Assembly: GCA_900314375.1 (NCBI GenBank)
Contig: OMVC01000150.1
Span: forward strand, 1 to 30,187
Direction of reading: 5' to 3'
Length of the DNA: 30,187 nucleotides
Origin: an uncultured bacterium
Lineage (GTDB): Bacteria > Cyanobacteriota > Vampirovibrionia > Gastranaerophilales > Gastranaerophilaceae
The stretch's first letter is position 1; every line of letters begins with the position of its first letter. A program made the position numbers and the translations under genes. Below are positions 14,432 to 23,399 of the stretch, piece by piece. The notes below the pieces were generated by a model. The model did not search any database, had not been told where the DNA came from, and saw only the letters and a list, made by a program, of their open reading frames with translations.

Positions 14432-15766
14432 ATGACAACAAGCACAAACCAATTTCAAAAACCTATAACCGCAAATATAAATACAAAAGGCAATATCGAA
14501 ATCGGAAGTTGCGATTTAGTTGATTTAGCGGATGAATTCGGAACTCCTTTATATATAATAGACGAAAAAACTGTTCGTTCAATTTGTAATGATTATAAAA
14601 AAGCTTTTGAAAAATACCCAAAAACCAATATTATGTATGCTTCAAAAGCATTATGTACAAGCGCGATTTCCGCACTATTAAATGACGAAGGTATAGGCTT
14701 TGATACGGTATCATCAGGTGAAATTTATACAGTATACAAAGCCGGTGTTAATATGCAAAAAGTTTTGTTTAACGGGAATAATAAATCCTTTGACGAGCTT
14801 AATTTAGCAATTGATTTGGGTGTTGGCAGAATTTCCGTCGACAACTTCTATGAACTTGCACTTTTAAATACAATTGCGCAAAGTAAAAATAAAACGGTTG
14901 ATATCTTATTAAGGATTACTCCCGGTATTGAATGTCATACTCACGAATATATCCAAACCGGACATTTAGATTCAAAATTCGGATTTGATTTATCTCAAAT
15001 TGATGAAGCCGTCGAATTGATACTGAATGAATACACAAATCTTAAATTACACGGTCTTCATGCGCATATAGGTTCTCAAATATTTGAAACAAGTATATAT
15101 GCGGACGAAATTGATATTTTGTGCAAAGAAATTGCGCGTTTGGATGAAAAGTTTAATTTAAAGCTCGATGAAATAAATATTGGTGGCGGACTTGGGGTGA
15201 AATACACAGACCAAGACGTTCCGCCTTCAACTTATGAAATAGGTGAATTGATTATAAACAAATTGAATAACTCCATAAAAAAATATAATATAGATGAGCC
15301 AACGTTATTTTTAGAACCCGGGCGCAGTATTATATCTATGGCAGGGGCTACAATTTATACAATCGGCAGTTCAAAACAGGTTCCAAAAGGCAGAAAATAT
15401 GTATCTATAGACGGCGGTATGGCAGACAATCCTCGTCCGAGTTTATATCAAGCGCAATACTATGCACAAATTGCCAACAAAAAAGAAACTCAAGAAACCG
15501 AAAAAGTAACAATAGGCGGAAGATACTGCGAATCAGGTGATATTTTGATTAATGAAATTGAATTACCGATATTGAATGAGGGTGATATTCTTTGCGTATA
15601 TAATACCGGTGCATATAATTATTCAATGTCATCAAACTATAACAGAGTGTCAAAGCCTGCAATGGTGCTTGTAAATGATGGCAGAGCAGAAATTATTGTA
15701 AAAAGAGAAACATTAGATGATATAGTCAGAAATGATATAATCCCTGACAGATTGGCGGCAAAATGA
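14432..15766 (+). CDS. lysA: Diaminopimelate decarboxylase
   Basis: 444 residues, family length. It decarboxylates meso-diaminopimelate to L-lysine, the last step of lysine synthesis, in the cytoplasm. The PLP lysine is Lys72 in MYASKALC; HAHIGSQIF is the beta-strand contacting PLP; INIGGGLGVKYT binds the PLP phosphate; EPGRSI and GRYCESGDIL hold the active-site Cys and substrate contacts of the dimer partner; NTGAYNYSMSSNYN is the C-terminal signature. All are intact. It overlaps cdaA by 4 nt (ATGA), so lysine synthesis and c-di-AMP synthesis are translationally coupled, an uncommon pairing. AAGGA lies 7 nt before the ATG. Confidence 0.97.
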   Translation: MTTSTNQFQKPITANINTKGNIEIGSCDLVDLADEFGTPLYIIDEKTVRSICNDYKKAFEKYPKTNIMYASKALCTSAISALLNDEGIGFDTVSSGEIYTVYKAGVNMQKVLFNGNNKSFDELNLAIDLGVGRISVDNFYELALLNTIAQSKNKTVDILLRITPGIECHTHEYIQTGHLDSKFGFDLSQIDEAVELILNEYTNLKLHGLHAHIGSQIFETSIYADEIDILCKEIARLDEKFNLKLDEINIGGGLGVKYTDQDVPPSTYEIGELIINKLNNSIKKYNIDEPTLFLEPGRSIISMAGATIYTIGSSKQVPKGRKYVSIDGGMADNPRPSLYQAQYYAQIANKKETQETEKVTIGGRYCESGDILINEIELPILNEGDILCVYNTGAYNYSMSSNYNRVSKPAMVLVNDGRAEIIVKRETLDDIVRNDIIPDRLAAK

Positions 15767-16671
15767 TAGATAATATTTTAACGACAATTCAAAATTTAAT
15801 TGTAGATTGGCACTCTTATATTAAGGGGGCGTTTGGCTGGAAAAATATTTTTGAAGTTCTTATTATAGTATCATTATTGCTGATTTGTTATCAAAAATTT
15901 ATAAAAGATACCACCTCTGAAAAATTTGTAAAAGGCGCATTTGTCCTTGTATTTTTATGGATATTTAGCGAAATCCTGATAGCTGTAGATTTGAAAATTT
16001 TGGGAGTATTTATACGTTCTGGTGTTCTGTTTATTGCGTTAAGTCTAATTGTAATATTCCAGCCCGAATTGAGAAAACTTTTAGGTTATTTGGGCCAAAT
16101 AGGATTTATTAACAGATGGTTTATAAGTGATAAAAAACACTCTTCTAACAAATCAATTGATGTTATAAAAGAAGTTGTAGAAGCCGTAAAATACTTATCA
16201 AAAACTCACACCGGAGCTTTAATGGTATTTCAAAATGATTTGAGTAATACATACCAAGATGTCGGAACAATATTGAATGCAAATTTATCGACAGAACTTT
16301 TATTGACAATCTTCCATGTAAATACTCCGCTGCATGATGGTGCTGTTGTAATAAGCGGGGATAAAATAATATCAGCAGGAGTCTTGCTACCTTTAACTGA
16401 TGACCCGAAATTGAGTTGGAAATACGGAACACGTCACAGGGCGGCTATTGGCATGACAGAAGCCAGTAATGCTGCGTGTTTGGTTGTTTCTGAAGAAACC
16501 GGCGATGTTTCAATTTCGCTTGACGGAGCATTGAAAAAATATGATGATATTCCGACTTTAAAGGCAGATTTGGAAAACATTTTAGGTTATAAAAATTCAG
16601 AGCCTGAAGGAAAAGAACGCATTTTTAATATTGATAAAATAATCCCTCAATCAAATAAAAATGAAAAATAA
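15763..16671 (+). CDS. cdaA: Membrane diadenylate cyclase CdaA
   Basis: 302 residues. Three membrane helices (about 28-45, 57-76, 83-99) precede a DisA_N/DAC domain with the catalytic DGA motif (192-194, HDGAVVISGD) and the second motif GTRHRA (222-227). It joins two ATP molecules into cyclic di-AMP, a messenger that controls potassium and osmotic balance and cell-wall physiology. The architecture matches CdaA (DacA) rather than DisA or CdaS. Two usual neighbours, cdaR (ybbR) and glmM, are not here. The start overlaps the lysA stop in ATGA. The c-di-AMP phosphodiesterase PgpH is encoded at 24862-27078, so synthesis and breakdown are both present. Confidence 0.95.
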   Translation: MIDNILTTIQNLIVDWHSYIKGAFGWKNIFEVLIIVSLLLICYQKFIKDTTSEKFVKGAFVLVFLWIFSEILIAVDLKILGVFIRSGVLFIALSLIVIFQPELRKLLGYLGQIGFINRWFISDKKHSSNKSIDVIKEVVEAVKYLSKTHTGALMVFQNDLSNTYQDVGTILNANLSTELLLTIFHVNTPLHDGAVVISGDKIISAGVLLPLTDDPKLSWKYGTRHRAAIGMTEASNAACLVVSEETGDVSISLDGALKKYDDIPTLKADLENILGYKNSEPEGKERIFNIDKIIPQSNKNEK

Positions 16672-16744
16672 GATTTTTAATACATTAAATTGAGGATGTA
16701 ACAAACTTATATAAGGCATACAATGTTTTATATAAGGGGGTTCT

Positions 16745-17587
16745 ATGGCAAAAAATATCGTCGCAAAAACAATAAAAAGCATATTCTTCATTACAATCGG
16801 GGCAATAATAACCGCATTTGCACTGGCTTCGTTTTTATCGCCAAACAATATGATTGATGGCGGAGTAATCGGTGTTTCAATGATATTAAGTAAAGTTGCC
16901 AATTGGAATTTAGGGTTATTAATTGTTATATTAAACCTTCCTTTTATTATGATTGCATGGAAAAAAATGGGGTCGCGATTTGTTGCGTTAACCTTGTACG
17001 GAAACCTGATACTTGCGATTGCTCTGAACTTTTTCCACAATATAGTTGCAACAAAAGATTTATTGTTGGCGACAGTATTTGGCGGGATAATTTTGGGGGT
17101 AGGAGTCGGTACTATATTGAAAAGCGAAGCTTCGTTAGACGGAACAGAGATGCTTTCATTGATAGTATCCAAAAAATTCGGGTTTTCAGTCGGTGAATTT
17201 ATATTATTCATTAATGTCTTTATTTATGCTGCAGCGGGTTTGGTTTTCGGATGGGAAAGCGCAATGTATTCTGTTTTGACATACTTTATCGGTTCAAAAG
17301 TAATTGATAGCGTAATGGAAGGATTTAACAGTTCGAAATCCGTCAGAATAATAAGTGACAACGCATCCACAATTGGAGATGCGTTGATAGACAGACTTGA
17401 TATAAGTATAACATATTTGCAGGGTATTGGCGGTTATACGGGGCAGGATAAAGACCTTATTTATTGTGTTTTATCAAGGCTGGAATTGCCAAAACTTTTG
17501 GATATTGTGCAAGAAATAGATTCAAAAGCATTTGTATCCGTGGTTGATGTCCACGAAGTCTATGGCGGAAGGTTCAGAAAGAAATAG
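16745..17587 (+). CDS. YitT-family (DUF161/DUF2179) membrane protein
   Basis: 280 residues. Five hydrophobic segments fill the N-terminal ~190 residues; the first has GAIITAFALASFLSPN and is followed by the NNMIDGGVIGVSM motif typical of YitT. The C-terminal ~80 residues form the cytosolic DUF2179 domain (VRIISDNAS, ITYLQGIGGYTGQDKD, the latter a recurring family motif). Function is unknown for the family; nearby genes do not tell more. GGGGG (16736-16740) is the ribosome-binding site. A 73-bp gap separates it from cdaA and may hold a -10 TACAAT (16719-16724). It converges with the 822-residue gene, three bases apart. Confidence 0.9.
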   Translation: MAKNIVAKTIKSIFFITIGAIITAFALASFLSPNNMIDGGVIGVSMILSKVANWNLGLLIVILNLPFIMIAWKKMGSRFVALTLYGNLILAIALNFFHNIVATKDLLLATVFGGIILGVGVGTILKSEASLDGTEMLSLIVSKKFGFSVGEFILFINVFIYAAAGLVFGWESAMYSVLTYFIGSKVIDSVMEGFNSSKSVRIISDNASTIGDALIDRLDISITYLQGIGGYTGQDKDLIYCVLSRLELPKLLDIVQEIDSKAFVSVVDVHEVYGGRFRKK

Positions 17588-17590
17588 GTG

Positions 17591-20059
17591 TTAGCCTTCT
17601 TTAATTAATCTGTCAAGTGTTCCGTTGTTTTGGAACATAATATTTTTTGTCATAATAACTTTTTGTGTTTGATTTTGTGCTGATGCCGTTGCAGGTGCGT
17701 TTTTCGGCGCTACTTCATAAGATTTTATAGAGCGTTTGCCTGTTAATCTTTGCATAAAGTTGTAATACTTTTTCTTAAATCCGGTGGAATTATTTTGTTT
17801 TTCTTCTAAGGCTATAAGTTCATCTCTTGTATGAGGTTTTGTCGCTATACCGACAGAACTTCTTGTTAAGATTTCACCCAATGTCGTATCGGCTAATGTT
17901 ACCCAGCTCATACCGAGTAATGAACCGTTATAAGATTTCATAAACGTTGAATTGAATAAATCAATCAATAAAGTTTGGTAGAACAATCTTGAACCTTCTT
18001 GAACAAATCTTTCTTTAAATTTGGTATTTGCACCGTCTTTATCGTTTCCGTTTGATTTCAACATTACCATATTGTAGTTATCAGTCATCAAGAACCATAT
18101 TGTAGCAATTGATGCTGCGGTTTTTGCAAGGTTTGATAATTCGGCATTGGAAACACTCGATAATGTGTCTAAATTAAATGCTTTTAATAAATTGATTTGT
18201 ACATAATCTTCAAATTCTTTTTGAGTGATATTTTTATTTGCAAGCGCTTGAGCCTTTCTGCTTATTTTTTCAAAACTTTTTGCCAGCGCATCAATATCCT
18301 TTGGTGCGGATTTCGGTTTTGCTTTTCTAAACAAGTTTCCGATTTTTTCGTCAATCATCCAATACGGCAGCGTAACCGTATTCCACATAAATTTAAACGG
18401 TGCAATTACAAAGTTTACAAGCGGTTTGACTTTTTTATCTTTTGCTCCTAAATCAAGAATTTGTTGTCCGTTTTCTGTTTTTATAGCACTTTCTCCCACT
18501 TGTTTATATTTTGCAGCAAGTTCGCTAAAGCCGTTTTTATCTAATATTTCTACAACATCATTAAATTTCTTCGCATCAACTGTATATTTTTCTGTTGTTA
18601 ATCGTTTATATAATTGAGTAAATGGTCTGTAGATAACTTTATCTTCAAAAGTTTTAACCGCATTATCAAGATTTATTTTCTCTTTATTTAATCCTAACTT
18701 ATTTAATTTTTCGGAATCCATATTTTCAAAATATTTCATCGCAGCATTTTTAATTGCAGGGATATTTTTAAATCCTTTTATACCGTAACCTAAAGCCAAT
18801 ACTACTGCAGAAGCTTTCATCAGGGTATCAAATGATAATAAAGGTTTTTGTTGAGCTTTTTCTTTTGATTTATCAGGATTGCCGGTTGACGGGATATTTT
18901 GTTGAGGTTTAATGTCTGCTTCCGGAGCGTTTTCTCTTTCGTTAATTTTTCTTGCTTGTTCAGGAGTTAAACGTGTAATATGTTTTCCGTTAGACAAACG
19001 TGAGAACATTTCTGTAACAAGTACGGTAATACCTGTTGTTAAAACAATACCCATCTTTGATTTGTTAATAAATTTTTGGAAAGCACCCATAGTTATTAAG
19101 GTTAAATAACCGCTTGTTAATATTCTGCTTGCTTCCTGTTTAAATCTTATTTTACGTTCTTTTTCAGCAGCTTTGTCATCATCATCCATCATTCTTGATA
19201 AGTTGTAGGCATCAGTTGCGAGAAATACCGCAGGCGGTAAACCTGAAACCAATCTGTTCAAAGCTCTTTCATGTTTTGTGTCATAATTACCTGTTTTGGG
19301 GTCAAACATTTTCATTTCACTTTGAAAAACGCTTGAACCCATATTTTCATCAACTTTCGAGATAATGTTATCGATTTCAGTTTTACTTAATTCTTCAACT
19401 TTCTTGCCTATACTTTTTGCATAAGAGCTTTTTGCAGAAGCAATTTTTTCATCTCTGTATGTGATTAAACCAACCAAAGAATTCACTTTGGCATCTATTT
19501 TTGAACGTTGTCTGATATTTTTAAATAATGGTTTTTCTAATGTTTGTGCAGACCAATTTTTTAATCCCGGAACTTTTCCTAAAAGTTCGACAACTCCGTT
19601 CAACATATCTCCCGGTAAAATTTTGAACGGATAAACAACTCCGTCTAATGCCAAGTGAGGAATTGTCTTTTTCTTTATAACTATTTCTAAATTAGAATCT
19701 TCATTCCCTCCGTTTGGGTTTATTTTTCTGACTTCAATAAGTTTACTTGTTCTGTCTTTATGAGTTTTGGTTATATTTTCCAATAACTCTCTACCCATTT
19801 TGCCCAAATATTTATCAGTAAATTCAACAAACTCTGATTGCTTATATACTTTATCCAACGGTTTGTATAATTTTGGCATAAAAGAAAGACCTTTAAAACT
19901 TAAATCATGATGATTATTGTTTAAAGGTCTCTTAATATCTTTGTTATGTTGGGATAGGAATTCCGAATTAGTGACATGAAATCCTTTTTTAGGGGATAGA
20001 TACCCCTCTTTAGTTCGTTGGGTTTCTATTCGAAATTTTGTTACACTATCCGCTAACAT
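17591..20059 (-). CDS. Large unplaced membrane-associated protein
   Basis: 822 residues, strongly basic. The first 60 residues are polar and probably disordered, ending with LSFKGLSFMPK (53-63). Residues 60-310 are alternating helical and charged segments. Hydrophobic segments at about 312-330, 336-353, 408-430, and two or three later ones (including VNFVIAPFKFMWNTVTLPYW and AASIATIWFLM) suggest membrane association. A low-complexity Lys/Pro/Gln linker lies at about 370-408. No enzyme motif, signal peptide or repeat is convincing. The start has GGAAGGA upstream, 5 nt from the ATG, and a promoter TTGCCT-17 nt-GACAAT. I do not recognise the family. It may be an envelope or surface-structure protein of this lineage. 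Confidence 0.8.
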   Translation of the reverse strand: MLADSVTKFRIETQRTKEGYLSPKKGFHVTNSEFLSQHNKDIKRPLNNNHHDLSFKGLSFMPKLYKPLDKVYKQSEFVEFTDKYLGKMGRELLENITKTHKDRTSKLIEVRKINPNGGNEDSNLEIVIKKKTIPHLALDGVVYPFKILPGDMLNGVVELLGKVPGLKNWSAQTLEKPLFKNIRQRSKIDAKVNSLVGLITYRDEKIASAKSSYAKSIGKKVEELSKTEIDNIISKVDENMGSSVFQSEMKMFDPKTGNYDTKHERALNRLVSGLPPAVFLATDAYNLSRMMDDDDKAAEKERKIRFKQEASRILTSGYLTLITMGAFQKFINKSKMGIVLTTGITVLVTEMFSRLSNGKHITRLTPEQARKINERENAPEADIKPQQNIPSTGNPDKSKEKAQQKPLLSFDTLMKASAVVLALGYGIKGFKNIPAIKNAAMKYFENMDSEKLNKLGLNKEKINLDNAVKTFEDKVIYRPFTQLYKRLTTEKYTVDAKKFNDVVEILDKNGFSELAAKYKQVGESAIKTENGQQILDLGAKDKKVKPLVNFVIAPFKFMWNTVTLPYWMIDEKIGNLFRKAKPKSAPKDIDALAKSFEKISRKAQALANKNITQKEFEDYVQINLLKAFNLDTLSSVSNAELSNLAKTAASIATIWFLMTDNYNMVMLKSNGNDKDGANTKFKERFVQEGSRLFYQTLLIDLFNSTFMKSYNGSLLGMSWVTLADTTLGEILTRSSVGIATKPHTRDELIALEEKQNNSTGFKKKYYNFMQRLTGKRSIKSYEVAPKNAPATASAQNQTQKVIMTKNIMFQNNGTLDRLIKEG

Positions 20060-20083
20060 TTTTCCTTCCGTTTTCTTTCATGT

Positions 20084-20112
20084 ATTGTCATTCATTTTAA
20101 AACAAAAGGCAA
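20084..20112 (-). promoter_or_regulatory. Promoter for the 822-residue gene
   Basis: On the minus strand TTGCCT (20107-20112) and GACAAT (20084-20089) are 17 nt apart, with transcription expected near 20077 and an ~18-nt leader carrying GGAAGGA. Moderate match to consensus. Confidence 0.45.
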
Positions 20113-20180
20113 GTTTTTTTTGCTAAAACTTTACTTAATTTTACAATTAAATAAATTACTTAAATTTAAAGGCTTTCACT

Positions 20181-21011
20181 CTACATATCTAATCCCAAAT
20201 CAAGCGCAGGAGCCTTTGCAACAATTGCACTTGAAGAAATTATATCTACGCCGCATTCTGCAATTGCTCTAACAGTAGAAAGATTTACGTTCCCGCTTGC
20301 TTCAACCGTTGCGCGGTGATTTATCAATTTGACGGCTTCTCTCATTTCATCTAAAGACATATTATCAAGCATAATAATATCAACACCTAATGGCAATGCC
20401 TCTTTTATTTGGTCAATGTTATCACATTCAAGTTCAATTTTATGTGCGTGTGATAAGTTTGCTTTAACCATTTTGACAGCATTTGTAACTCCGCCCGCTA
20501 CTTGAATATGATTATCCTTAATCATTGCGCAATCCGATAAATTGAATCTGTGCAAAGCACCACCTCCGCATTTTACGGAATATTTTTCGAAAGCTCTGAA
20601 GTTCGGAGTCGTTTTTCTTGTATCAACAATTTTGCAAGGCAAATCGCCGATTGCATCCTGATATTTTCTCGTTTCTGTTGCAATTCCGCTCATTCTTTGG
20701 ATATAATTTAGTGAAACTCTTTCCCCGAGAAGAATATATTTTGCAGGTCCTTCAATTTCCGCTAATATATCGCCCTTTGAAATTTTATCCCCGTCTTTAA
20801 AGAAAAGTTTTACTTCAACCTTATCAGATAAAACCTTATAAACAGTTTTAAATACTTCAAGTCCGCAAACAACCCCTTCCACTCTCGATGTTAGACGGGC
20901 ATGAAAGATTTTATCCTCCGTCATAATACTTTCCGTTGTAATATCGCCAAAGCCTATATCTTCTTGTAAGGCTTGTTTTACATGTTCTTCAATATAAAAA
21001 TTACTTAACAT
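20181..21011 (-). CDS. nadC: Nicotinate-nucleotide pyrophosphorylase (carboxylating)
   Basis: 276 residues from the ATG at 21011; a longer frame reaches 21047 but GAGG spaced 8 nt supports the shorter start, MLSNFYIEEH, which aligns with the family N-terminus. It converts quinolinate and PRPP to nicotinate mononucleotide, CO2 and pyrophosphate in de novo NAD synthesis. Visible motifs: GFGDITTE (20-27), the RKTTP loop, FRAFEKYSVKCGGGALHR, the KDNHI metal/substrate loop, ELECDN, IIMLDN and EASGNV at the phosphate-binding end of the barrel. All are intact. It lies upstream of an XRE regulator on the opposite strand and on the same strand as nadB, but the two are separated by ~615 bp holding the regulator gene. 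Confidence 0.96.
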   Translation of the reverse strand: MLSNFYIEEHVKQALQEDIGFGDITTESIMTEDKIFHARLTSRVEGVVCGLEVFKTVYKVLSDKVEVKLFFKDGDKISKGDILAEIEGPAKYILLGERVSLNYIQRMSGIATETRKYQDAIGDLPCKIVDTRKTTPNFRAFEKYSVKCGGGALHRFNLSDCAMIKDNHIQVAGGVTNAVKMVKANLSHAHKIELECDNIDQIKEALPLGVDIIMLDNMSLDEMREAVKLINHRATVEASGNVNLSTVRAIAECGVDIISSSAIVAKAPALDLGLDM

Positions 21012-21303
21012 ACTGCATCCTCTGTCATTTATACAACCAAAATACAAACTGATATTTCGTATTCATACATCATACTAACATAAAATAAAACCGGTTTATA
21101 TAACCGAATAAATAAAAGGCATTGTAAAGAAAAGTAAAAAACATAAAATATGGAAATATTATTAACCAAAAATGTAAAAAATCTGTTAAACTACTACGTA
21201 GGGACGTGTTGTTGTTGTGTGTGTGGGGGGGATAATTATGTGTAGTACCTTATACCCTACATGATTAGTTTTAATATTTCTTATAATAGTTTAATTTATA
21301 TAT
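21012..21303. other. 292-bp divergent regulatory region, nadC to XRE gene
   Basis: No gene fits here. A TATAAA on the minus strand (21028-21033) is a candidate nadC -10. TATAAT (21282-21287) is the candidate XRE -10, giving a ~10-nt leader without a Shine-Dalgarno. Between them, 21188-21271 carries an unusual structure: outer arms AAACTA (21188-21193) and TAGTTT (21266-21271), inner arms GTAGGG (21198-21203) and CCCTAC (21255-21260), and a G/T-only stretch ending in seven G. An AACCG/CGGTT inverted repeat lies at about 21092-21106. Confidence 0.5.
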
Positions 21304-21621
21304 ATGAACTATATAGGTTTGATTTCAAATGGAATAAGCAGACTCCGTAAATCATTAAATCTGACTCAAGATGAATTTTCTTCAAAAATAGATATGAGTG
21401 TTCAGGGTTTAAGAAATATTGAGCAGTGTAAGTATCAGCCAACAGCTGATACCATTGATAAAATTTGTACTACATTCAACATTTCCCCGTTTGATTTGTT
21501 GATAGAGCAACCGACAGGAGATAAGAGTTCTGCTATTACAACCATTAATAAAAAGCTAAAAACCTGTTGTGTAGAAGATTTGGCTAAAATTAATGCAATG
21601 ATTGATATAATCAAAAAATAG
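21304..21621 (+). CDS. XRE-family (HTH) transcriptional regulator
   Basis: 105 residues. A lambda-Cro-type helix-turn-helix fills residues 8-62: ISRLRKSLNLTQDEFSSKID with the turn before MSVQGLRNIEQCK, followed by PTADTIDKICTTFNISPFDLL, the full five-helix pattern. The C-terminal ~35 residues have no recognisable ligand domain; a pair of cysteines (CC) sits near residue 89-90. It is on the opposite strand from nadC and nadB and lies between them, 4 bp from the nadB stop. A local regulator of NAD synthesis is the simple hypothesis, but known NAD regulators (NadR, NrtR, NiaR, NadQ) are of other families. No Shine-Dalgarno is visible. Confidence 0.85.
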   Translation: MNYIGLISNGISRLRKSLNLTQDEFSSKIDMSVQGLRNIEQCKYQPTADTIDKICTTFNISPFDLLIEQPTGDKSSAITTINKKLKTCCVEDLAKINAMIDIIKK

Positions 21622-21625
21622 TATC

Positions 21626-23203
21626 TCAATTTTTTTTAATATTGCTATGTTTTGATACTTTTTCAGAGTGTAAATAATCTGTTCTGTAATGTGCTCCGCG
21701 GGATTCCTTACGGTTTAGCGCGCTTTTTGTTATGAGCTTTGCAACCGTAATCATATTATTTAATTCATATTCTTCTTTTGAATTTGGGGTTGCTGAAACC
21801 GAGTTTTCCATTTCGCAAATGTCATCCAATGCTTTTGTCAAAGTCTTTTCATTTCTGTATATCCCGACGTTTTCCCACATTGTTGTTTGTAGTTTTGCTT
21901 TTAATTCGTGCAGGTTTTGTGTATTTACAAAATGTTTTTGTTCTATCGTTTCATTGTACGCAAAATTAGCAGTTCCTGTTGAGTTTGTAATATATTGCGC
22001 AGTTTTATAAGCACACACTACACATTCCAATAAAGAGTTGCTTGCAAGCCTGTTTGCACCATGCAAACCTGTTGACGCGACTTCTCCTATTGCAAAAAGA
22101 TTTTTTATAGAGGTTTCTCCGTTTAAATCTACTTTTATACCGCCCATAAAGTAATGCGCAGCGGGTGCAACAGGGATATAATCTTTTGTAATATCAATCC
22201 CATACTCTTTGCATTTTGCTGCGATTGTGGGGAATCTGTGCAAGAGTTTGTCATGGTCAATTATTGTTGCATCTAAATATACATTTTCTGTATTATTATT
22301 TTGCATTTCGGTAAAATTTGCCCTTGCAACAATGTCGCGCGGCGCCAAATCTTCGCGTTTGTCATATTTTGACATGTATCTGTTTCCTGATTTGTCGCAT
22401 AATTTTGCACCTTCACCACGAACGGCTTCGCTTATTAAAAATCTGTTATGATTTATAGGGTCATCAATTGCTAAAGCTGTCGGATGAAATTGAACAAATT
22501 CCATATCTCTTAATTCTGCGCCAATACGGTATGCGGAGGCTAAACCATCCCCCGTTGCACCATGCGGATTGGTTGTGTATTTATATAATTGTCCGATGCC
22601 GCCTGTTGCAAGTATCGTAAAATGAGAGTATATGACTCTTGTTTCTTTAGAAGCGTTATCAAAAACCTCTAATCCGCAGCATTCGTCATTTTCGTTTTTC
22701 AAAATAGCGGTCAGAGTGATATTTTCAGCTATATCAATATTTTTAACATTCTTTAGGGCATGACAAAGCGATATATCCATCATTCTGCCGGTTGCATCGC
22801 CGCCTGAATGAAGAATCCTGTTGATGCTATGGGCAGCTTCTTTTGTTAAGGTAAATTCACCGTTTTCACCCCTGTCAAATTCAACTCCAAAAGTTAATAG
22901 GTCCTGCACCGTTTCATCCGAATTTTTACTGATAAATTCGACTGTTTCAGGCTCACTTAATCCTGCTCCGGCAATCAGGGTATCTTTCAGATGCAATTCG
23001 ACTGAATCGCTTTTATTATTTTTTAGTACAGCAACCATTCCGCCTTGCGCGTAGTATGAATTACTGTCTTTTAATTCCGACTTTGTAACAAGCAAAATCT
23101 GTTTATCAGAATTGTATTGAGCTAATTTTAAAGCGCAATATAAACCTGAAATTCCGCTCCCTACTACTATTGCATAATATATCGATTTATTTATTTCTGT
23201 CAT
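21626..23203 (-). CDS. nadB: L-aspartate oxidase
   Basis: 525 residues, family length. It oxidises L-aspartate to iminoaspartate, which NadA condenses to quinolinate. The FAD dinucleotide fold is VVGSGISGLYCALKLA (14-29); SYYAQGGMVAVL, HSGGDATGRMM, ATGGIGQLYKYTTNPHGATG, VQFHPTAL with the catalytic region, RFLISEAVRGEGA and the second FAD segment GLHGANRLASNSLLECVV are all present. They distinguish NadB from succinate dehydrogenase subunit A together with the short C-terminal helical domain. The start is supported by a TGcTAAAAT -10 element (23214-23222) 10 nt before the ATG; the leader would be only ~4 nt. nadA is not in the window. Confidence 0.97.
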   Translation of the reverse strand: MTEINKSIYYAIVVGSGISGLYCALKLAQYNSDKQILLVTKSELKDSNSYYAQGGMVAVLKNNKSDSVELHLKDTLIAGAGLSEPETVEFISKNSDETVQDLLTFGVEFDRGENGEFTLTKEAAHSINRILHSGGDATGRMMDISLCHALKNVKNIDIAENITLTAILKNENDECCGLEVFDNASKETRVIYSHFTILATGGIGQLYKYTTNPHGATGDGLASAYRIGAELRDMEFVQFHPTALAIDDPINHNRFLISEAVRGEGAKLCDKSGNRYMSKYDKREDLAPRDIVARANFTEMQNNNTENVYLDATIIDHDKLLHRFPTIAAKCKEYGIDITKDYIPVAPAAHYFMGGIKVDLNGETSIKNLFAIGEVASTGLHGANRLASNSLLECVVCAYKTAQYITNSTGTANFAYNETIEQKHFVNTQNLHELKAKLQTTMWENVGIYRNEKTLTKALDDICEMENSVSATPNSKEEYELNNMITVAKLITKSALNRKESRGAHYRTDYLHSEKVSKHSNIKKN

Positions 23204-23213
23204 TATACAAATT

Positions 23214-23222
23214 ATTTTAGCA
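23214..23222 (-). promoter_or_regulatory. Extended -10 promoter for nadB
   Basis: On the minus strand, TGcTAAAAT with the hexamer at 23214-23219, ten nt before the nadB ATG. There is no Shine-Dalgarno in those ten bases, so the mRNA is nearly leaderless. Confidence 0.6.
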
Positions 23223-23313
23223 CATAAAAATATTCATACATTCTTAATTTTACAAGCATTATCGCCGCATAATATAAGCTCATCTACTCCGTTTGGAGGA
23301 GATTTGCAACTTT

Positions 23314-23355
23314 ATGTTAAAGAAAATATTTTTCCTGTCGATATTAATAATATAG
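23314..23355 (+). CDS. Candidate 13-residue leader peptide
   Basis: ATG at 23314 follows GGAGGAG by 12 nt and encodes MLKKIFFLSILII before TAG. The peptide looks like the start of a signal sequence: two lysines then only hydrophobic residues. It may be a regulatory leader, a very small membrane peptide or the remnant of a decayed secreted-protein gene. The longer frame starting from TTG at 23304 lies in another frame, crosses the terminator and is not credible. Confidence 0.35.
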   Translation: MLKKIFFLSILII

Positions 23356-23399
23356 ATATGAAAAACATCAGTTTTTCATACCTCCTCCCCAAGTCTGGT

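Noticed and set aside
16651..17211. 186-codon minus-strand open frame across the YitT gene
   Set aside because: The plus-strand YitT reading has family motifs and a ribosome-binding site; the antisense has neither.
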